Part shown: positions 40,941-50,134 of the stretch, piece by piece
How positions within the stretch are numbered: the stretch's first letter is position 1
How the letters are laid out: every line of letters starts with the position of its first letter
Origin: Oscillibacter valericigenes
GTDB taxonomy: Bacteria > Bacillota > Clostridia > Oscillospirales > Oscillospiraceae
DNA length: 53,327 bases
NCBI RefSeq assembly: GCF_021531435.1
Contig: NZ_JAFBIS010000017.1
Span: 1-53,327, forward strand
Direction of reading: 5' to 3'
Notes under the pieces: generated by a model
The model's database searches: none
What the model was told of the DNA's origin: nothing
What the model saw: only the letters and a program-made list of their open reading frames with translations
Program-made: the position numbers and the translations under genes

Positions 40941-41816
40941 TCACCTCAAGATCACAACGCCGGCCAGCACGCAGACGATGCCGATGACAGTAGCGGCGTT
41001 CATCGGCTCGCCGAAGGCCAGGATGCCCGCCAGGGCGGCCACCACCGGCTCCAGGCTGGCCATGATGGAGGCCTTCCCCGGCTCCACCCGGCTCAGGCCC
41101 TTTGTGTAAAAAATGTAGGGCAGCACGGTGGAGAACACCACCAGTCCCGCCGCCGTCAGCCACATCTCCGGCTGGGACAGGGCCGGGCCCAAAGTTTTGG
41201 AGCCGGGCACCAGCGCCAGGGACGCGGGCCCCGCGAACAGGAAGGTCCAGACCGTGACAGTCATGGAGCTGTAATGGGCCAGGGCGTAGGGGGCGAAGAT
41301 GCTGTACAGCGCGTAGAAGAATCCGGCCCCCAGGCCCAGCAGGATGCCGCCCAGCGTCACCGTCAGCCCGCCGGAGAACACGCCGCACACCAGGGCGCAG
41401 CCCACCAGCGTCAGCAGCAGGGCCAGCAGTTTCCGCTTCGTCACCGGCTCCTTCCACAAGAGGGCGGACAGGAGCACCACAAAGGACGGGGCGGTATACA
41501 GCAGAATAGACGCCACCGCCAGGGAGCACACCTTCTGGCAGGAGAAGTAGCAGACGGTGAACAGCACCACGCTGATGACGCCGGTGCCGAAGAAGTATTT
41601 CAAGTGCTCCCGCTTCACGCGGAATACGGAGCGGTCCTTGACGGCGAAGATGAGCGCCAGCAGCGCCATGCCGCCGAAATTCCGCACCACCACAATGTCC
41701 GTGGGGGAAAAACCGCCCGCCATCAACCGGCGGTTCCACAATCCGATGATGCCCCAGAGGGCCGCTGCCAGCAGGATGCTGGCATACGCCCCTGCCGGGG
41801 CTTTTGTTTCTTCCAT
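40941..41816 (-). CDS. EamA-family (DMT) transporter
   Basis: The 291-residue protein has about ten membrane segments in two homologous halves. GIIGLWNRRLMAGGFSPTDI belongs to the first half, and FSTVLPYIFYTKGLSRVEPG, then KASIMASLEPVVAALAGILA and FGEP, to the second, as in the EamA family. Members export amino acids or other metabolites; the substrate is unknown. The start MEETKAPAGAY overlaps nothing and lies two bases after the DHHW gene stop. Confidence 0.9.
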   Translation of the reverse strand: MEETKAPAGAYASILLAAALWGIIGLWNRRLMAGGFSPTDIVVVRNFGGMALLALIFAVKDRSVFRVKREHLKYFFGTGVISVVLFTVCYFSCQKVCSLAVASILLYTAPSFVVLLSALLWKEPVTKRKLLALLLTLVGCALVCGVFSGGLTVTLGGILLGLGAGFFYALYSIFAPYALAHYSSMTVTVWTFLFAGPASLALVPGSKTLGPALSQPEMWLTAAGLVVFSTVLPYIFYTKGLSRVEPGKASIMASLEPVVAALAGILAFGEPMNAATVIGIVCVLAGVVILR

Positions 41817-41818
41817 GC

Positions 41819-43003
41819 TCAGTCCTCCCACACCGCGCCGTTGCCGGCGGTGGTGTAATAAAAGGAATCGTTCAGGACGCACAGCACGACGTCCGGCCGG
41901 TAGTCCGCGATATAGTCCTTCAGGCTGCCGCCCTGGTAGTGCCGCAGGTCCAGGCTGCGGGTCTCGTCAAAGGAGGCGTACAGCAGCGTTTCCAGAGCGT
42001 TTGTAAAGGAGTCCCCGAAAATCAGCAGCTTGGGCAGCTCCGGGCGGTGGGTCTCCAGCACCGTTTCGCCGTAGTCGCCGCCCATATAGACGCCGTAGGC
42101 GACTGGCTCCGCCGCAGAGGACGGCGTGACGAACAGGGGCGTGCCCGACGGCTGGCCGTTGTCCCGGCGGTCAAAGGCCACCGGGTCTTTCTGGATACCC
42201 AGCACGATGTGGTCGTCGTTGGGCCAGAGGTTGTACAGCTTCCGGTTCCGGGAGCCGATGCAGGGGTTGGGCAGCGTTTGGATGTCCAGGTCGTCCTCCG
42301 TCAGCACCGGCAGATCAAAGCCGGATGCATGGAGGGTTTCCATGATTTCCTGATAGGCAGCCCAGGCGCCGTACCAGGTGTAGTGGTGGTCAACGCTTGC
42401 GTAATAAGAAGCAGGGTGGCCCTGGGCGTCGTAAACCTCCCCCATGTCCAGGAAGGGCACGCCCCGGTCCTCCAGCGCCTCCCGGAACAGGCGGCTGGCG
42501 GAGGCGGTCTCCTCGGCGCAGCTGTTCAGGTAGGCGGGATATTCACTGTCAAAATACGTCCGCTGCTCCGGGAAGCCCACGAACAGGAACGTGCCGCCGT
42601 TTTCTTCGATATAACCGTTCAGGGCGGCAAATTTCTCGCCCCGTTCCGCCGCCCGGGCGGATTGTTCCTCCGCCGACCAGGTGTCGTAATCCCGGAAGGG
42701 CAGCAGCACCTCTCCCCCCAGCACGGCGCCGTTCACCACCGGGCGGAGCCGCATCTGCACGGCGGTATCGCCTTTCAGAAGGGTGGCGCGGCCGGGGAAG
42801 TGGTCGGAGAGCCAGCTTTCAAAGGCGGAGCCGAAAGTGCCGTCCCACAGGGACGTCCCGGTCAGGGCAGGGCGCTCCGCCAGGGTACGGTTTTCATAGT
42901 AGGCGGTGGTTTTTTCCGCGCCCCACAGGGCGGTGCCGATAGGCACGGCCAGCAGCAGCGCCAAAAGGCCCGTCAGAAAGGCCCTGTTCAGCCATTTATC
43001 CAC
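41819..43003 (-). CDS. DHHW/AlgJ-like surface acetylation protein
   Basis: The 394-residue protein has one N-terminal membrane segment (AFLTGLLALLLAVPIGTALW) and an outside domain of the DHHW/AlgX-AlgJ type. YYENRTLAERPAL and FESWLSDHFPGRATLLKGD are at the start, YASVDHHYTWYGAWAAYQEI (the DHH motif) near residue 215 and LLIFGDSFTNALETL, the Ser-containing block, near 335. Such proteins work with an MBOAT partner to O-acetylate extracellular polysaccharides. The MBOAT gene is directly upstream, 15 bases away, so the two form a pair. Confidence 0.85.
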   Translation of the reverse strand: MDKWLNRAFLTGLLALLLAVPIGTALWGAEKTTAYYENRTLAERPALTGTSLWDGTFGSAFESWLSDHFPGRATLLKGDTAVQMRLRPVVNGAVLGGEVLLPFRDYDTWSAEEQSARAAERGEKFAALNGYIEENGGTFLFVGFPEQRTYFDSEYPAYLNSCAEETASASRLFREALEDRGVPFLDMGEVYDAQGHPASYYASVDHHYTWYGAWAAYQEIMETLHASGFDLPVLTEDDLDIQTLPNPCIGSRNRKLYNLWPNDDHIVLGIQKDPVAFDRRDNGQPSGTPLFVTPSSAAEPVAYGVYMGGDYGETVLETHRPELPKLLIFGDSFTNALETLLYASFDETRSLDLRHYQGGSLKDYIADYRPDVVLCVLNDSFYYTTAGNGAVWED

Positions 43004-43018
43004 AGTCAGGGCCTCCTC

Positions 43019-44440
43019 TCAAAACTGAAAATACAGGAAGGAACGAAAGGTAGAGCTGAGGAGCCGCACCACGGAGGCGGCCAGCAGCACCGCCGCCAGA
43101 ACTTTCGGGGCCAGCGCCAGCGTCACGGCGGCGGAGCCGCTGCCCCGCTGCTGCCGCTGGGTCAGAGCCGTCTGGAGCCACCGCTTCACCGGCAGGGCGG
43201 CGGGAATGGCGGCCAGCAGCTCCCAGCCGTACTGTCGGAGGTAATAGACCGTCTCGCCGCTCCAGACGCCGCCGGGGGCGGCGCCGAACATGGCGGAGAG
43301 CATCTCCCCCACCTGGGCCAGGCCGGAGGAACGGAACAGTACCCAGCCGACGGTGACCAGCACCAGGGCGTAGGCGTGGCGGAGGGCGGCGGGCAATCGC
43401 TCCAGAGCCTTGCCCCAGAGGAATCTTTCGCCCATCAGCAGAGCGGCGTAATAAAGGCCCCACAGCACGAAGTTCCAGGCCGCGCCGTGCCACAGGCCCG
43501 TCAGCAGCCACACCGCCAGCAGATTCAAAAGCTGGCGGGGCACGGAGCAGCGGCTGCCGCCCAAGGGGATATACACATAGTCCCGGAACCAGAAGGACAG
43601 GGTCCGGTGCCAGCGCCGCCAGAATTCCGAGGCGGACTTGCTCACATAGGGATAGTCAAAATTCTCCGGCAGGGAGAAGCCGAACACCCGGCCCAGGCCA
43701 ATGGCCATGTCCGTGTAGCCGGAGAAATCGAAGTACAATTGCAGGGTATAGGCAACGGCCCCCAGCCAGGCCAGGGAAACCGTCAGGCGGCCTCCGGCGG
43801 CAAAGGCGCCATTTGCGATTTGGCCCAGGGCGTCCGCCAGCAGGACCTTTTTGCCAAGGCCAAAGCAGAAGCGGACGGCGCCGTCAGCGGCATCCGAAAC
43901 TGTCTCCCGGCGGTCCGTCAGGGCCGGAGCAAACTCGCCGTAACGCAGGATGGGCCCCTGGAGCAACTGGGGGAAGAACGCCATGAACAGCGTCACACGG
44001 CCCAGACTCCGCTCCGCCGGGATGGTGCCCCGGTAGACGTCCGTCAGGTACGCGATGGCCTGAAAGGTGAAAAACGAAATGCCCGCCGGGAGGGCGATGG
44101 CGGGAACAGTCAAATCCGCCCCCAGGGCGTTCAGGTTCGTCACCAGAAAGCCGGTGTATTTGAAATACCCCAGCATGGTGACGTTCAGAGCCAGCGTACA
44201 TCCGTAGGCCGCTTTGCGGTGCCGTTTTCCGGGAGCCGCCAGCAATGCCCCCGCCCAGTTCAGCACGCAGGAGGCCAGAAGCGCCGGCAGCAGCCGGACG
44301 CCGCCCCAGGCGTAAAAGGCCAGGGAGAACAGCAGCAGGACCATATTGCGCCCCCGCCGGCACCGGGTGGGCAGGAGGAAATAACACACCAGCACCGCCG
44401 GAAGGAAGCCGAACAGGAAGGTCATGCTGCTGAAAGCCAT
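43019..44440 (-). CDS. MBOAT-family O-acyltransferase (AlgI-like)
   Basis: The 473-residue polytopic protein begins MAFSSMTFLFGFLPAVLVCY and has about ten membrane segments. It shows LYFDFSGYTDMAIGLGRVFG, FPYVSKSASEFWRRWHRTLS with FDY preceding, and LLTGLWHGAAWNFVLWGLYY, which carries the catalytic His. AlgI/DltB-like enzymes move acyl groups across the membrane onto cell-wall or exopolysaccharides. The DHHW gene downstream is the expected partner. Neither is related to the neighbouring repair genes, so the pair looks inserted between uvrB and uvrA. Confidence 0.93.
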   Translation of the reverse strand: MAFSSMTFLFGFLPAVLVCYFLLPTRCRRGRNMVLLLFSLAFYAWGGVRLLPALLASCVLNWAGALLAAPGKRHRKAAYGCTLALNVTMLGYFKYTGFLVTNLNALGADLTVPAIALPAGISFFTFQAIAYLTDVYRGTIPAERSLGRVTLFMAFFPQLLQGPILRYGEFAPALTDRRETVSDAADGAVRFCFGLGKKVLLADALGQIANGAFAAGGRLTVSLAWLGAVAYTLQLYFDFSGYTDMAIGLGRVFGFSLPENFDYPYVSKSASEFWRRWHRTLSFWFRDYVYIPLGGSRCSVPRQLLNLLAVWLLTGLWHGAAWNFVLWGLYYAALLMGERFLWGKALERLPAALRHAYALVLVTVGWVLFRSSGLAQVGEMLSAMFGAAPGGVWSGETVYYLRQYGWELLAAIPAALPVKRWLQTALTQRQQRGSGSAAVTLALAPKVLAAVLLAASVVRLLSSTFRSFLYFQF

Positions 44441-44444
44441 AGGT

Positions 44445-44831
44445 TCAATCCTCTCTTGCCGCTAAAATCTCCCGCTGCGCGTATTTCGGCAGCTTTTCCA
44501 GCACCAGGCGGTGGGAATCTTCACAGAGCTGGCGCAAAAGCTCGTCCGGCAGCTCCCCGTCCAGGAAGCAGGCGATCCAAGCGCGCTTGTCGCTGTAAAA
44601 GCCCGGCAGAATGTCCGGGTATTCGGCCCGGAGCAGTTCGGACCGGGCCGGGTCGCATTTCAGGTTGATGAGGTCGTGGCCCCCGTAGGTCTTGTGCTCC
44701 GGACCGGGAGAACAGACGGCGGCGAACAGCTTGCCCCGGAGCATATAGCGGAACCAGCCCCACTCGGGCTTGTAGTCCTTCTCCGCGCCGGGGAGGGACA
44801 GGAGGTAACCATCCAGCCATTCGTAACGCAT
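44445..44831 (-). CDS. MmcQ/YjbR-family protein
   Basis: The 128-residue protein matches the YjbR/MmcQ family: YLLSLPGAEKDYKPEWGWFR, AAVCSPGPEHKTYGGHDLIN, LKCDP, YPDILPGFYSDKRAWIACFL and a C-terminal LCEDSHRLVLEKLPK. The fold is CyaY-like and the role is uncertain, with DNA binding proposed for some members. The gene is directly adjacent to the uvrB stop (one base apart) and so is probably co-transcribed. Confidence 0.85.
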   Translation of the reverse strand: MRYEWLDGYLLSLPGAEKDYKPEWGWFRYMLRGKLFAAVCSPGPEHKTYGGHDLINLKCDPARSELLRAEYPDILPGFYSDKRAWIACFLDGELPDELLRQLCEDSHRLVLEKLPKYAQREILAARED

Positions 44832-46802
44832 TTATTTCTCCCCTCTCAATTCGATGATGCGGTCACGCAGCACCGCCGCGTACTCGAATTCCAACATTTT
44901 GCTGGCTTCCCGCATCTCCTTTTCCAGCTTGGCGATCTCCGCCTCCCGCTCCTGCTGGCTGAGCTTGCGCTTCTTCCGGCCCCGGATGGTGTCTTCCTCC
45001 GCGGTTTTGGAAATCTCCAGCACCTCCCGGACGCCCTTGATAATGGTCTTGGGCACGATGCCATGGGCCTTGTTGAAGTTGTCCTGAATGGTACGGCGGC
45101 GCTCGGTCTCATCGATGGCCGCCCGCATGGAGGGCGTGATCTCATCGGCATACATGATCACTAAGCCCTCGGCGTTTCGGGCGGCGCGGCCTATGGTCTG
45201 GATAAGGGACGTCTCAGAGCGGAGGAAGCCCTCCTTGTCGGCGTCCAGAATGGCGACCAGGGACACCTCCGGCAGGTCCAGACCCTCCCGCAGGAGGTTG
45301 ATGCCCACCAGTACGTCGAATTCGCCCAGCCGCAGGTCCCGGATGATCTCCATCCGCTCGATGGTCTGGACGTCGGAGTGCATATACCGCACCCGGATGC
45401 CCGCGTTTTTGAAGAACTCCGTCAGATCCTCCGCCATCTTTTTGGTCAGGGTCGTGACCAGCACCCGCTCGTTCTTCGCGGCTCGGGCACGAATTTCGTC
45501 CATCAGGTCGTCGATTTGTCCTGTGACGGGCCGGACCTCCACCTTCGGGTCCAGCAGGCCGGTGGGACGGATGACCTGCTCCACCACCTGGTCCGCCCGC
45601 TCCCGCTCGTAGGGGCCGGGGGTGGCGGAGACGAAGATGGCCTGGCCGATATGGTCCTCGAACTCCTCGAATTTCAGGGGGCGGTTGTCGTAGGCGCAGG
45701 GCAGGCGGAAGCCGTATTTCACCAGGCTGTCCTTCCGGGCGTGGTCGCCGTTGTACATGGCCCGCACCTGGGGCAGCGTCACGTGGCTCTCATCCACGAA
45801 CAGCACGAAATCGTCGGGGAAAAAGTCCAGCAGGGTCATGGGGGCTGACCCGGCGGAACGGTCGGAAATGATGCGGGAGTAGTTCTCGATGCCGGAACAA
45901 TAGCCCAGCTCCGTCATCATCTCCATGTCGTATTCGGTGCGCTGGCGGATGCGCTGGGCCTCCACCAGCTGGCCGTTGTCGGTAAAAATTTTGACCTGCT
46001 CCTCCATTTCCCGCCGAATCTCGGAGATGGCCTTGTCCATCTTGTCCTTGGTGGTGACGTAATGGCTGGCCGGATAGATGGCGATGTGGTTCAACACCCG
46101 GTTCACCGCGCCGGTGAGGGGATGGAACTCGGAGATGCGGTCGATCTCATCCCCGAAAAGCTCGACACGAATCGCCTTATCCTTATAGTAGGCGGGGTAG
46201 ATTTCCACCGTGTCGCCCCGGACCCGGAACATGTTCCGCTCAAAGGCGATGTCGTTCCGCTCATAACGTATTTCAACCAAACGGCGCAGCAGCTCGTCCC
46301 GGTCCCACTCCGCTCCCACCCGGAGGGACACTACCATCTTGGCAAAGTCGTCCGGCTCGCCCAAGCCGTAGATACAGGAGACGGAGGACACCACGATGAC
46401 GTCCCGCCGCTCCAGCAGGGCGCAGGTGGCGGAGAGCCGCAGGCGGTCGATCTCGTCGTTGGTGGAGGCGTCTTTGGCGATATAGGTGTCGGTGTGGGGG
46501 ATATAGGCCTCGGGCTGGTAGTAATCGTAGTAAGAGACGAAATACTCCACGGCGTTGTTGGGGAAAAACTCCTTGAACTCCGCGCACAGCTGGGCCGCCA
46601 GGGTCTTGTTGTGGGCCAGCACCAGGGTGGGGCGCTGGATGCGCTCGATGACCTTCGCCATGGTGAAGGTCTTGCCGGAGCCGGTGACGCCCAGCAGCAC
46701 CTGCTCCTTCAATCCGTTCTCGATGCCCTCCGCCAGAGCCGCGATCGCCTCCGGCTGGTCGCCGGAAGGCTGGTATTCAGAAACAACTTCAAATTTCGGC
46801 AT
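44832..46802 (-). CDS. uvrB: Excinuclease subunit B
   Basis: The protein of about 656 residues has Walker [21 protein letters not shown], the beta-hairpin [32 protein letters not shown], helicase motifs in the C-terminal half ([33 protein letters not shown]) and a UVR domain at the end. UvrB receives damaged DNA from UvrA and recruits UvrC. I prefer the start [10 protein letters not shown] at 46802, because GGAG lies six bases upstream and homologues begin there; an ATG four codons earlier is possible. The start region overlaps the radC stop. Confidence 0.97.
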   Translation of the reverse strand: MPKFEVVSEYQPSGDQPEAIAALAEGIENGLKEQVLLGVTGSGKTFTMAKVIERIQRPTLVLAHNKTLAAQLCAEFKEFFPNNAVEYFVSYYDYYQPEAYIPHTDTYIAKDASTNDEIDRLRLSATCALLERRDVIVVSSVSCIYGLGEPDDFAKMVVSLRVGAEWDRDELLRRLVEIRYERNDIAFERNMFRVRGDTVEIYPAYYKDKAIRVELFGDEIDRISEFHPLTGAVNRVLNHIAIYPASHYVTTKDKMDKAISEIRREMEEQVKIFTDNGQLVEAQRIRQRTEYDMEMMTELGYCSGIENYSRIISDRSAGSAPMTLLDFFPDDFVLFVDESHVTLPQVRAMYNGDHARKDSLVKYGFRLPCAYDNRPLKFEEFEDHIGQAIFVSATPGPYERERADQVVEQVIRPTGLLDPKVEVRPVTGQIDDLMDEIRARAAKNERVLVTTLTKKMAEDLTEFFKNAGIRVRYMHSDVQTIERMEIIRDLRLGEFDVLVGINLLREGLDLPEVSLVAILDADKEGFLRSETSLIQTIGRAARNAEGLVIMYADEITPSMRAAIDETERRRTIQDNFNKAHGIVPKTIIKGVREVLEISKTAEEDTIRGRKKRKLSQQEREAEIAKLEKEMREASKMLEFEYAAVLRDRIIELRGEK

Positions 46803-46813
46803 ACCGTTCTCCA

Positions 46814-47491
46814 TCAATCCGTGAGATAGCCCGAATCGGCCATGGATACAAAATCACCGTCGGCCACGATGATGTGGTCCGTCAGCGCCACGCCCACCAC
46901 GTTCAGGGCCGTCTTTGCCCGGTCTGTGGCGGCGTAGTCATCCTGAGAGGGCAGGGCCACGCCGCTGGGATGGTTGTGGGACAGGATGACGGCGCTGGCG
47001 CCGGTGAGGATGGCATTCTCCACCAGGCGGCGGACGTCCAGGTCCGCCGAGGCAATGCCGCCCTCCCCCAGCTTTTTGCAGGCCAGGAGCCTGCCCTTGC
47101 GGTCCAGGCAGAGCTGGTAGACCACCTCGTTCTTCTCCCCCGCGAACCGCTCCAGCAGGTAGGCGCCCACCCGCTCCACGGAGCTCAGGACCGTCTCCTG
47201 CTCCGCATCGGACAATTTGGCTTTTCGGTAGAGCTGGGGCGCCAGCTTCAGCAGGATCGCGGCGCTCTCGCCGATGCCCTCCACCTTTTGCAGGTCCTCC
47301 ACCGGGGCGGTGAGGACGGCGGACAGAGAGCCATAGCGCTCCATCAGGGCGTGGGCGATGGGGTTGGTGTCCCGCCGGGGGATGGCGTAGTACAGCAGCA
47401 GCTCCAGGGCCTCATGGTCCGCGAAGGAATCCAGCCCGCCCTTTAAAAACCGCTGCCGCATTTTCTCTCTGTGTCCGTCATGGATGCCCAC
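46814..47491 (-). CDS. radC: RadC-family JAB1/MPN-domain protein
   Basis: The 225-residue protein has an N-terminal helix-hairpin-helix region ([20 protein letters not shown] and [14 protein letters not shown]) and a C-terminal JAMM metal site with [17 protein letters not shown]. RadC proteins are no longer thought to be core repair enzymes, but the fold is a likely metallo-hydrolase. It is the first gene of the minus-strand run, read from a promoter at 47541-47570, and its stop overlaps the uvrB start region. Confidence 0.94.
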   Translation of the reverse strand: MGIHDGHREKMRQRFLKGGLDSFADHEALELLLYYAIPRRDTNPIAHALMERYGSLSAVLTAPVEDLQKVEGIGESAAILLKLAPQLYRKAKLSDAEQETVLSSVERVGAYLLERFAGEKNEVVYQLCLDRKGRLLACKKLGEGGIASADLDVRRLVENAILTGASAVILSHNHPSGVALPSQDDYAATDRAKTALNVVGVALTDHIIVADGDFVSMADSGYLTD

Positions 47492-47540
47492 CGGAAAGCC
47501 TCCCCCTGAACCGCGGTCCCGTTCATTCTCGTAATGTTGT

Positions 47541-47570
47541 ATTATATCACGAAATTGCCGGTCCCCACAA
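47541..47570 (-). promoter_or_regulatory. Promoter of radC-uvrB
   Basis: On the minus strand TTGTGG (47565-47570) and TATAAT (47541-47546) are 18 bases apart, 50 bases upstream of the radC start. Confidence 0.6.
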
Positions 47571-47685
47571 GGTATTTTTCCAATCTCAGCTTTCTTTTAT
47601 CATACCACAGCGCCCCAAAATATGCAACATCCGTTCGATGGTTTTCCGGGTGAAAAGCACGGTGTCGAAATTCCCCGCCCACGGG

Positions 47686-47714
47686 TTGACAGGGCCAAAA
47701 ATTTAGCATAATAT
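47686..47714 (+). promoter_or_regulatory. Promoter of the M-box/mgtE transcript
   Basis: TTGACA (47686-47691) and TAATAT (47709-47714) are 17 bases apart, directly before the riboswitch. Confidence 0.8.
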
Positions 47715-47741
47715 AAACGTGAAAAGTGGTAAAACTTGATA

Positions 47742-47904
47742 GCGTCCGGTAGGTAAGGCTACCACAGGGATATGGGTCGCTGCCGCGGAGTGATGGAGAC
47801 ATCATGAGAGGGTTTGAACAGGTGATATCGAACACGAAGGTATCATCTAACGCGATTTCACCGCCTTGTGAAGCTAAAGCTTGAACGGTTGGAAGAGCGG
47901 ACGC
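47742..47904 (+). ncRNA. M-box magnesium riboswitch
   Basis: The closing helix pairs GCGTCCG (47742-47748) with CGGACGC (47898-47904). Inside are the conserved segments GGTAGGTAAGGCTACC (47748-47763) and CGCTGCCGC (47779-47787), and AACAGG near 47817. The aptamer lies before mgtE and is followed by a terminator at 47944, so high magnesium should switch mgtE off. The family call rests on pattern and context; the fold was not computed. Confidence 0.85.
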
Positions 47905-47943
47905 CTCTTTTGGGGCGCATCTTCGGGGCGGGAGCTGATGTTT

Positions 47944-47983
47944 CCCCAGCCGTACCGGACGGAACGGCTGGGGGTTTTATTTT
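47944..47983 (+). terminator. Riboswitch terminator before mgtE
   Basis: CCCCAGCCGT (47944-47953) pairs with ACGGCTGGGG (47964-47973), then TTTTATTTT. It lies 30 bases before the mgtE start. Confidence 0.88.
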
Positions 47984-48013
47984 ACATTGCCGCAGGAGAG
48001 GAGGTCCCGCACT

Positions 48014-49399
48014 GTGTTTGAACTGGAGAATGAACGGACGGAGCTGCTGGAGCAGATTGAGGAGCTGATCCAGCGAAAACGCTATGCCCAGCTGCGGGAC
48101 CTGCTGGTGCCGTTGGAGGCGGCGGATATTGCCTCCCTCTGCGGCGATCTGGACGAGGAACGGCTGCCCCTGGTATTCCGCCTGCTGCCCAAGGAGCTGG
48201 CGGCAGAGGTCTTCGTGGAGCTGGACTCCGACGAGCAGGAAATGCTGATCCGGGGCTTTTCCAACACCGAGCTGAAAGAGGTGCTGGACGAGCTGTATCT
48301 GGACGATACCGTGGACATCGTGGAGGAAATGCCCGCCAACGTGGTCAAGCGCATTCTGCAGCACTCCGACCCGGAGACCCGGAAGAGCATCAATGAGATT
48401 TTGAAATATCCCGACGACTCCGCCGGCAGCATCATGACCACGGAGTTCGTGGACCTGAAGGCCACCATGACGGTTGAGGACGCCCTCAAGCGCATCCGCC
48501 GCACCGGTCCGGACAAGGAGACCATCAACATCTGCTATGTCATCGACGAAGGGCGCCACCTCATCGGCGTGCTGTCCATCCGGACCCTGCTCCTGGCGGA
48601 GGAGGACGACGTCATCGGCGACATCATGGAGCGGAACTTCATCTCCGTCCAGACGCTGGACGACCAGGAGACCACCGCCCAGGCCCTGAGCAAATACGAC
48701 TTCCTGGCCCTGCCGGTGGTGGACACGGAAAACCGTCTGGTGGGCATCGTCACCGTTGACGACGCCATGGACGTTATCGAGGAGGAGACCACCGAGGATA
48801 TCGAGCTGATGGCGGCTATGCTGCCCTCGGACAAGCCCTATCTGAAAACCGGCGTGTTCGAGACCTGGAAGGCCCGCACCCCCTGGCTGATGATTTTGAT
48901 GCTCTCCGCCACCTTCACCGGCATCATCCTCACCCATTTTGAGGACGCCCTCATGTCCTGCGCCATCCTGACCTCCTTCGTGCCCATGCTGTCCGGCACC
49001 GGCGGCAACAGCGGCACCCAGGCCTCCACCGCCATCATCCGCGCCCTGTCCCTGGGAGAGGTGCGGTTCTCCGATTCCCTCCAGGTGCTCTGGAAGGAAT
49101 TCCGGGTGTCCATCTGCTGCGGCCTCTGCCTGGCCGCCGCCAACTTCGCGAAAATGATGCTGATCGACCGCTGGCTGATGCACAATCCCGCCGTCACGCC
49201 CATGGTGGCGCTGGTGGTGTGCTGCACCCTGGTGGGCACGGTGATGTGCGCCAAGCTGGTAGGCTGTACCCTGCCCATCCTGGCGGAAAAAATCGGCTTT
49301 GACCCAGCGGTCATGGCCTCGCCCTTCATCTCCACCATCGTAGACTCCATCTCCCTGCTGATCTACTTCCGGTTTGCCACGCTGCTGCTGGGGATCTGA
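48014..49399 (+). CDS. mgtE: MgtE magnesium transporter
   Basis: The 461-residue protein has the cytoplasmic N domain (LRDLLVPLEAADIASLCGDL, LFRLLPKELAAEVF-type repeats), two CBS domains (about residues 135-255), a plug helix and five membrane segments. The pore region SGTGGNSGTQASTAIIRALS and the Mg-binding end are present. The GTG start at 48014 has GGAGGT 8 bases upstream; an earlier frame start overlaps the terminator tail. Control by the M-box upstream fits the role. Confidence 0.96.
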   Translation: MFELENERTELLEQIEELIQRKRYAQLRDLLVPLEAADIASLCGDLDEERLPLVFRLLPKELAAEVFVELDSDEQEMLIRGFSNTELKEVLDELYLDDTVDIVEEMPANVVKRILQHSDPETRKSINEILKYPDDSAGSIMTTEFVDLKATMTVEDALKRIRRTGPDKETINICYVIDEGRHLIGVLSIRTLLLAEEDDVIGDIMERNFISVQTLDDQETTAQALSKYDFLALPVVDTENRLVGIVTVDDAMDVIEEETTEDIELMAAMLPSDKPYLKTGVFETWKARTPWLMILMLSATFTGIILTHFEDALMSCAILTSFVPMLSGTGGNSGTQASTAIIRALSLGEVRFSDSLQVLWKEFRVSICCGLCLAAANFAKMMLIDRWLMHNPAVTPMVALVVCCTLVGTVMCAKLVGCTLPILAEKIGFDPAVMASPFISTIVDSISLLIYFRFATLLLGI

Positions 49400-49423
49400 G
49401 CGGTTTCATACAATTTTTTCAAA

Positions 49424-49454
49424 AAACAGAGCTGCTTCGCGGCTCTGTTTTTTT
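49424..49454 (+). terminator. Terminator after mgtE
   Basis: AAACAGAGC (49424-49432) pairs with GCTCTGTTT (49442-49450), followed by TTTT. Confidence 0.8.
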
Positions 49455-49529
49455 GTATAGTTTTTTGGCCGCGGCGCACACTATCTACCGGCGAAAGCCA
49501 AAATTCTTTCGATCAGGAGGCCTTTGACC

Positions 49530-49721
49530 ATGATGAAGGACTGTACCAACAGCGGCTGCGACTGCACCCCCAACCAGAGCATCAAGTGCACTGTGAACAA
49601 CTGCGCCCACCATTGCCAGGATTCCAACTACTGCGGCCTGGACGCCATTCAGGTCGGCACCCATGAGACCAACCCCACCGAGATCAAGTGCACCGACTGC
49701 GAGAGCTTTAAGCTGAAATAA
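49530..49721 (+). CDS. DUF1540 cysteine-rich protein
   Basis: The 63-residue protein has ten cysteines in the DUF1540 spacing: MKDCTNSGCDCTPNQSIKC, VNNCAHHCQDSNYCGLDAI and CTDCESF. Such proteins probably bind zinc or another metal and are common in spore-forming Clostridia; a coat or sporulation link is known for some but not shown here. AGGAGG lies 9 bases before ATG 49530. A hairpin (GGAACGGC/GCCGTTCC, 49731-49750) follows but has little T-run. Confidence 0.85.
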   Translation: MMKDCTNSGCDCTPNQSIKCTVNNCAHHCQDSNYCGLDAIQVGTHETNPTEIKCTDCESFKLK

Positions 49722-49730
49722 AAGCCCGAA

Positions 49731-49762
49731 GGAACGGCTCAGGCCGTTCCCTACATAATTTT
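49731..49762 (+). terminator. Hairpin after the DUF1540 gene
   Basis: GGAACGGC (49731-49738) and GCCGTTCC (49743-49750) form an 8-bp stem. Only a loose T-rich stretch follows, so termination may be partial and the TauE/SafE pair may be read through. Confidence 0.5.
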
Positions 49763-49780
49763 GGGAGAGGGGGCGGCGCT

Positions 49781-50134
49781 GTGGAATCCAAATGGCCGGC
49801 GCGGATCGCCGGAGGGGCGGCGGGACTGGCCAACGGGCTGTTCGGAGGCGGCGGCGGAATGGTGTTCCTGCCCATCCTGTCCCGGTTCGGCAAGCTGGAG
49901 CAGCGGAAGCTGTACGCCACCTGCGTAGGCGTCATCTTCCCGGTGTGCGCGGTGTCCGCCGCCGTGTACATCTGGCGGGGCGGCGTATCCCTGACGGCGG
50001 CGCTGCCGTACCTGGCCGGCGGGCTTATCGGCGGAGCCTTAGGTGGAAAGCTGTACGGCAAAGTCTCCACGAAATTCCTGAAATGGCTGTTCGCCGCCTT
50101 TCTCTTTTACGCGGGGGTGAAGTATCTGCTGTGA
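49781..50134 (+). CDS. TauE/SafE-family exporter, half-size subunit 1
   Basis: The 117-residue protein starts at GTG with a GGGAGAGGGGG ribosome region. It contains GGAAGLANGLFGGGGGMVFL, the glycine-rich first repeat of TauE/SafE permeases, then YATCVGVIFPVCAVSAAVYI and a second glycine-rich stretch GGLIGGALGGKLY, with about four membrane segments. Full TauE/SafE proteins have about 240-270 residues in two such repeats. The second half is the next gene, overlapping by one base, so the pair probably forms a heteromeric exporter of an organic or sulfur anion. Confidence 0.8.
   Translation: MESKWPARIAGGAAGLANGLFGGGGGMVFLPILSRFGKLEQRKLYATCVGVIFPVCAVSAAVYIWRGGVSLTAALPYLAGGLIGGALGGKLYGKVSTKFLKWLFAAFLFYAGVKYLL

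Noticed and set aside
40450..41739. 429-residue fusion of an exporter shadow to YbaK
   Set aside because: The N-terminal part is an off-frame reading of the EamA gene; YbaK has its own start at 40935.
47542..47835. 97-residue minus-strand frame
   Set aside because: It lies antisense to the M-box leader and its promoter, with no ribosome site.
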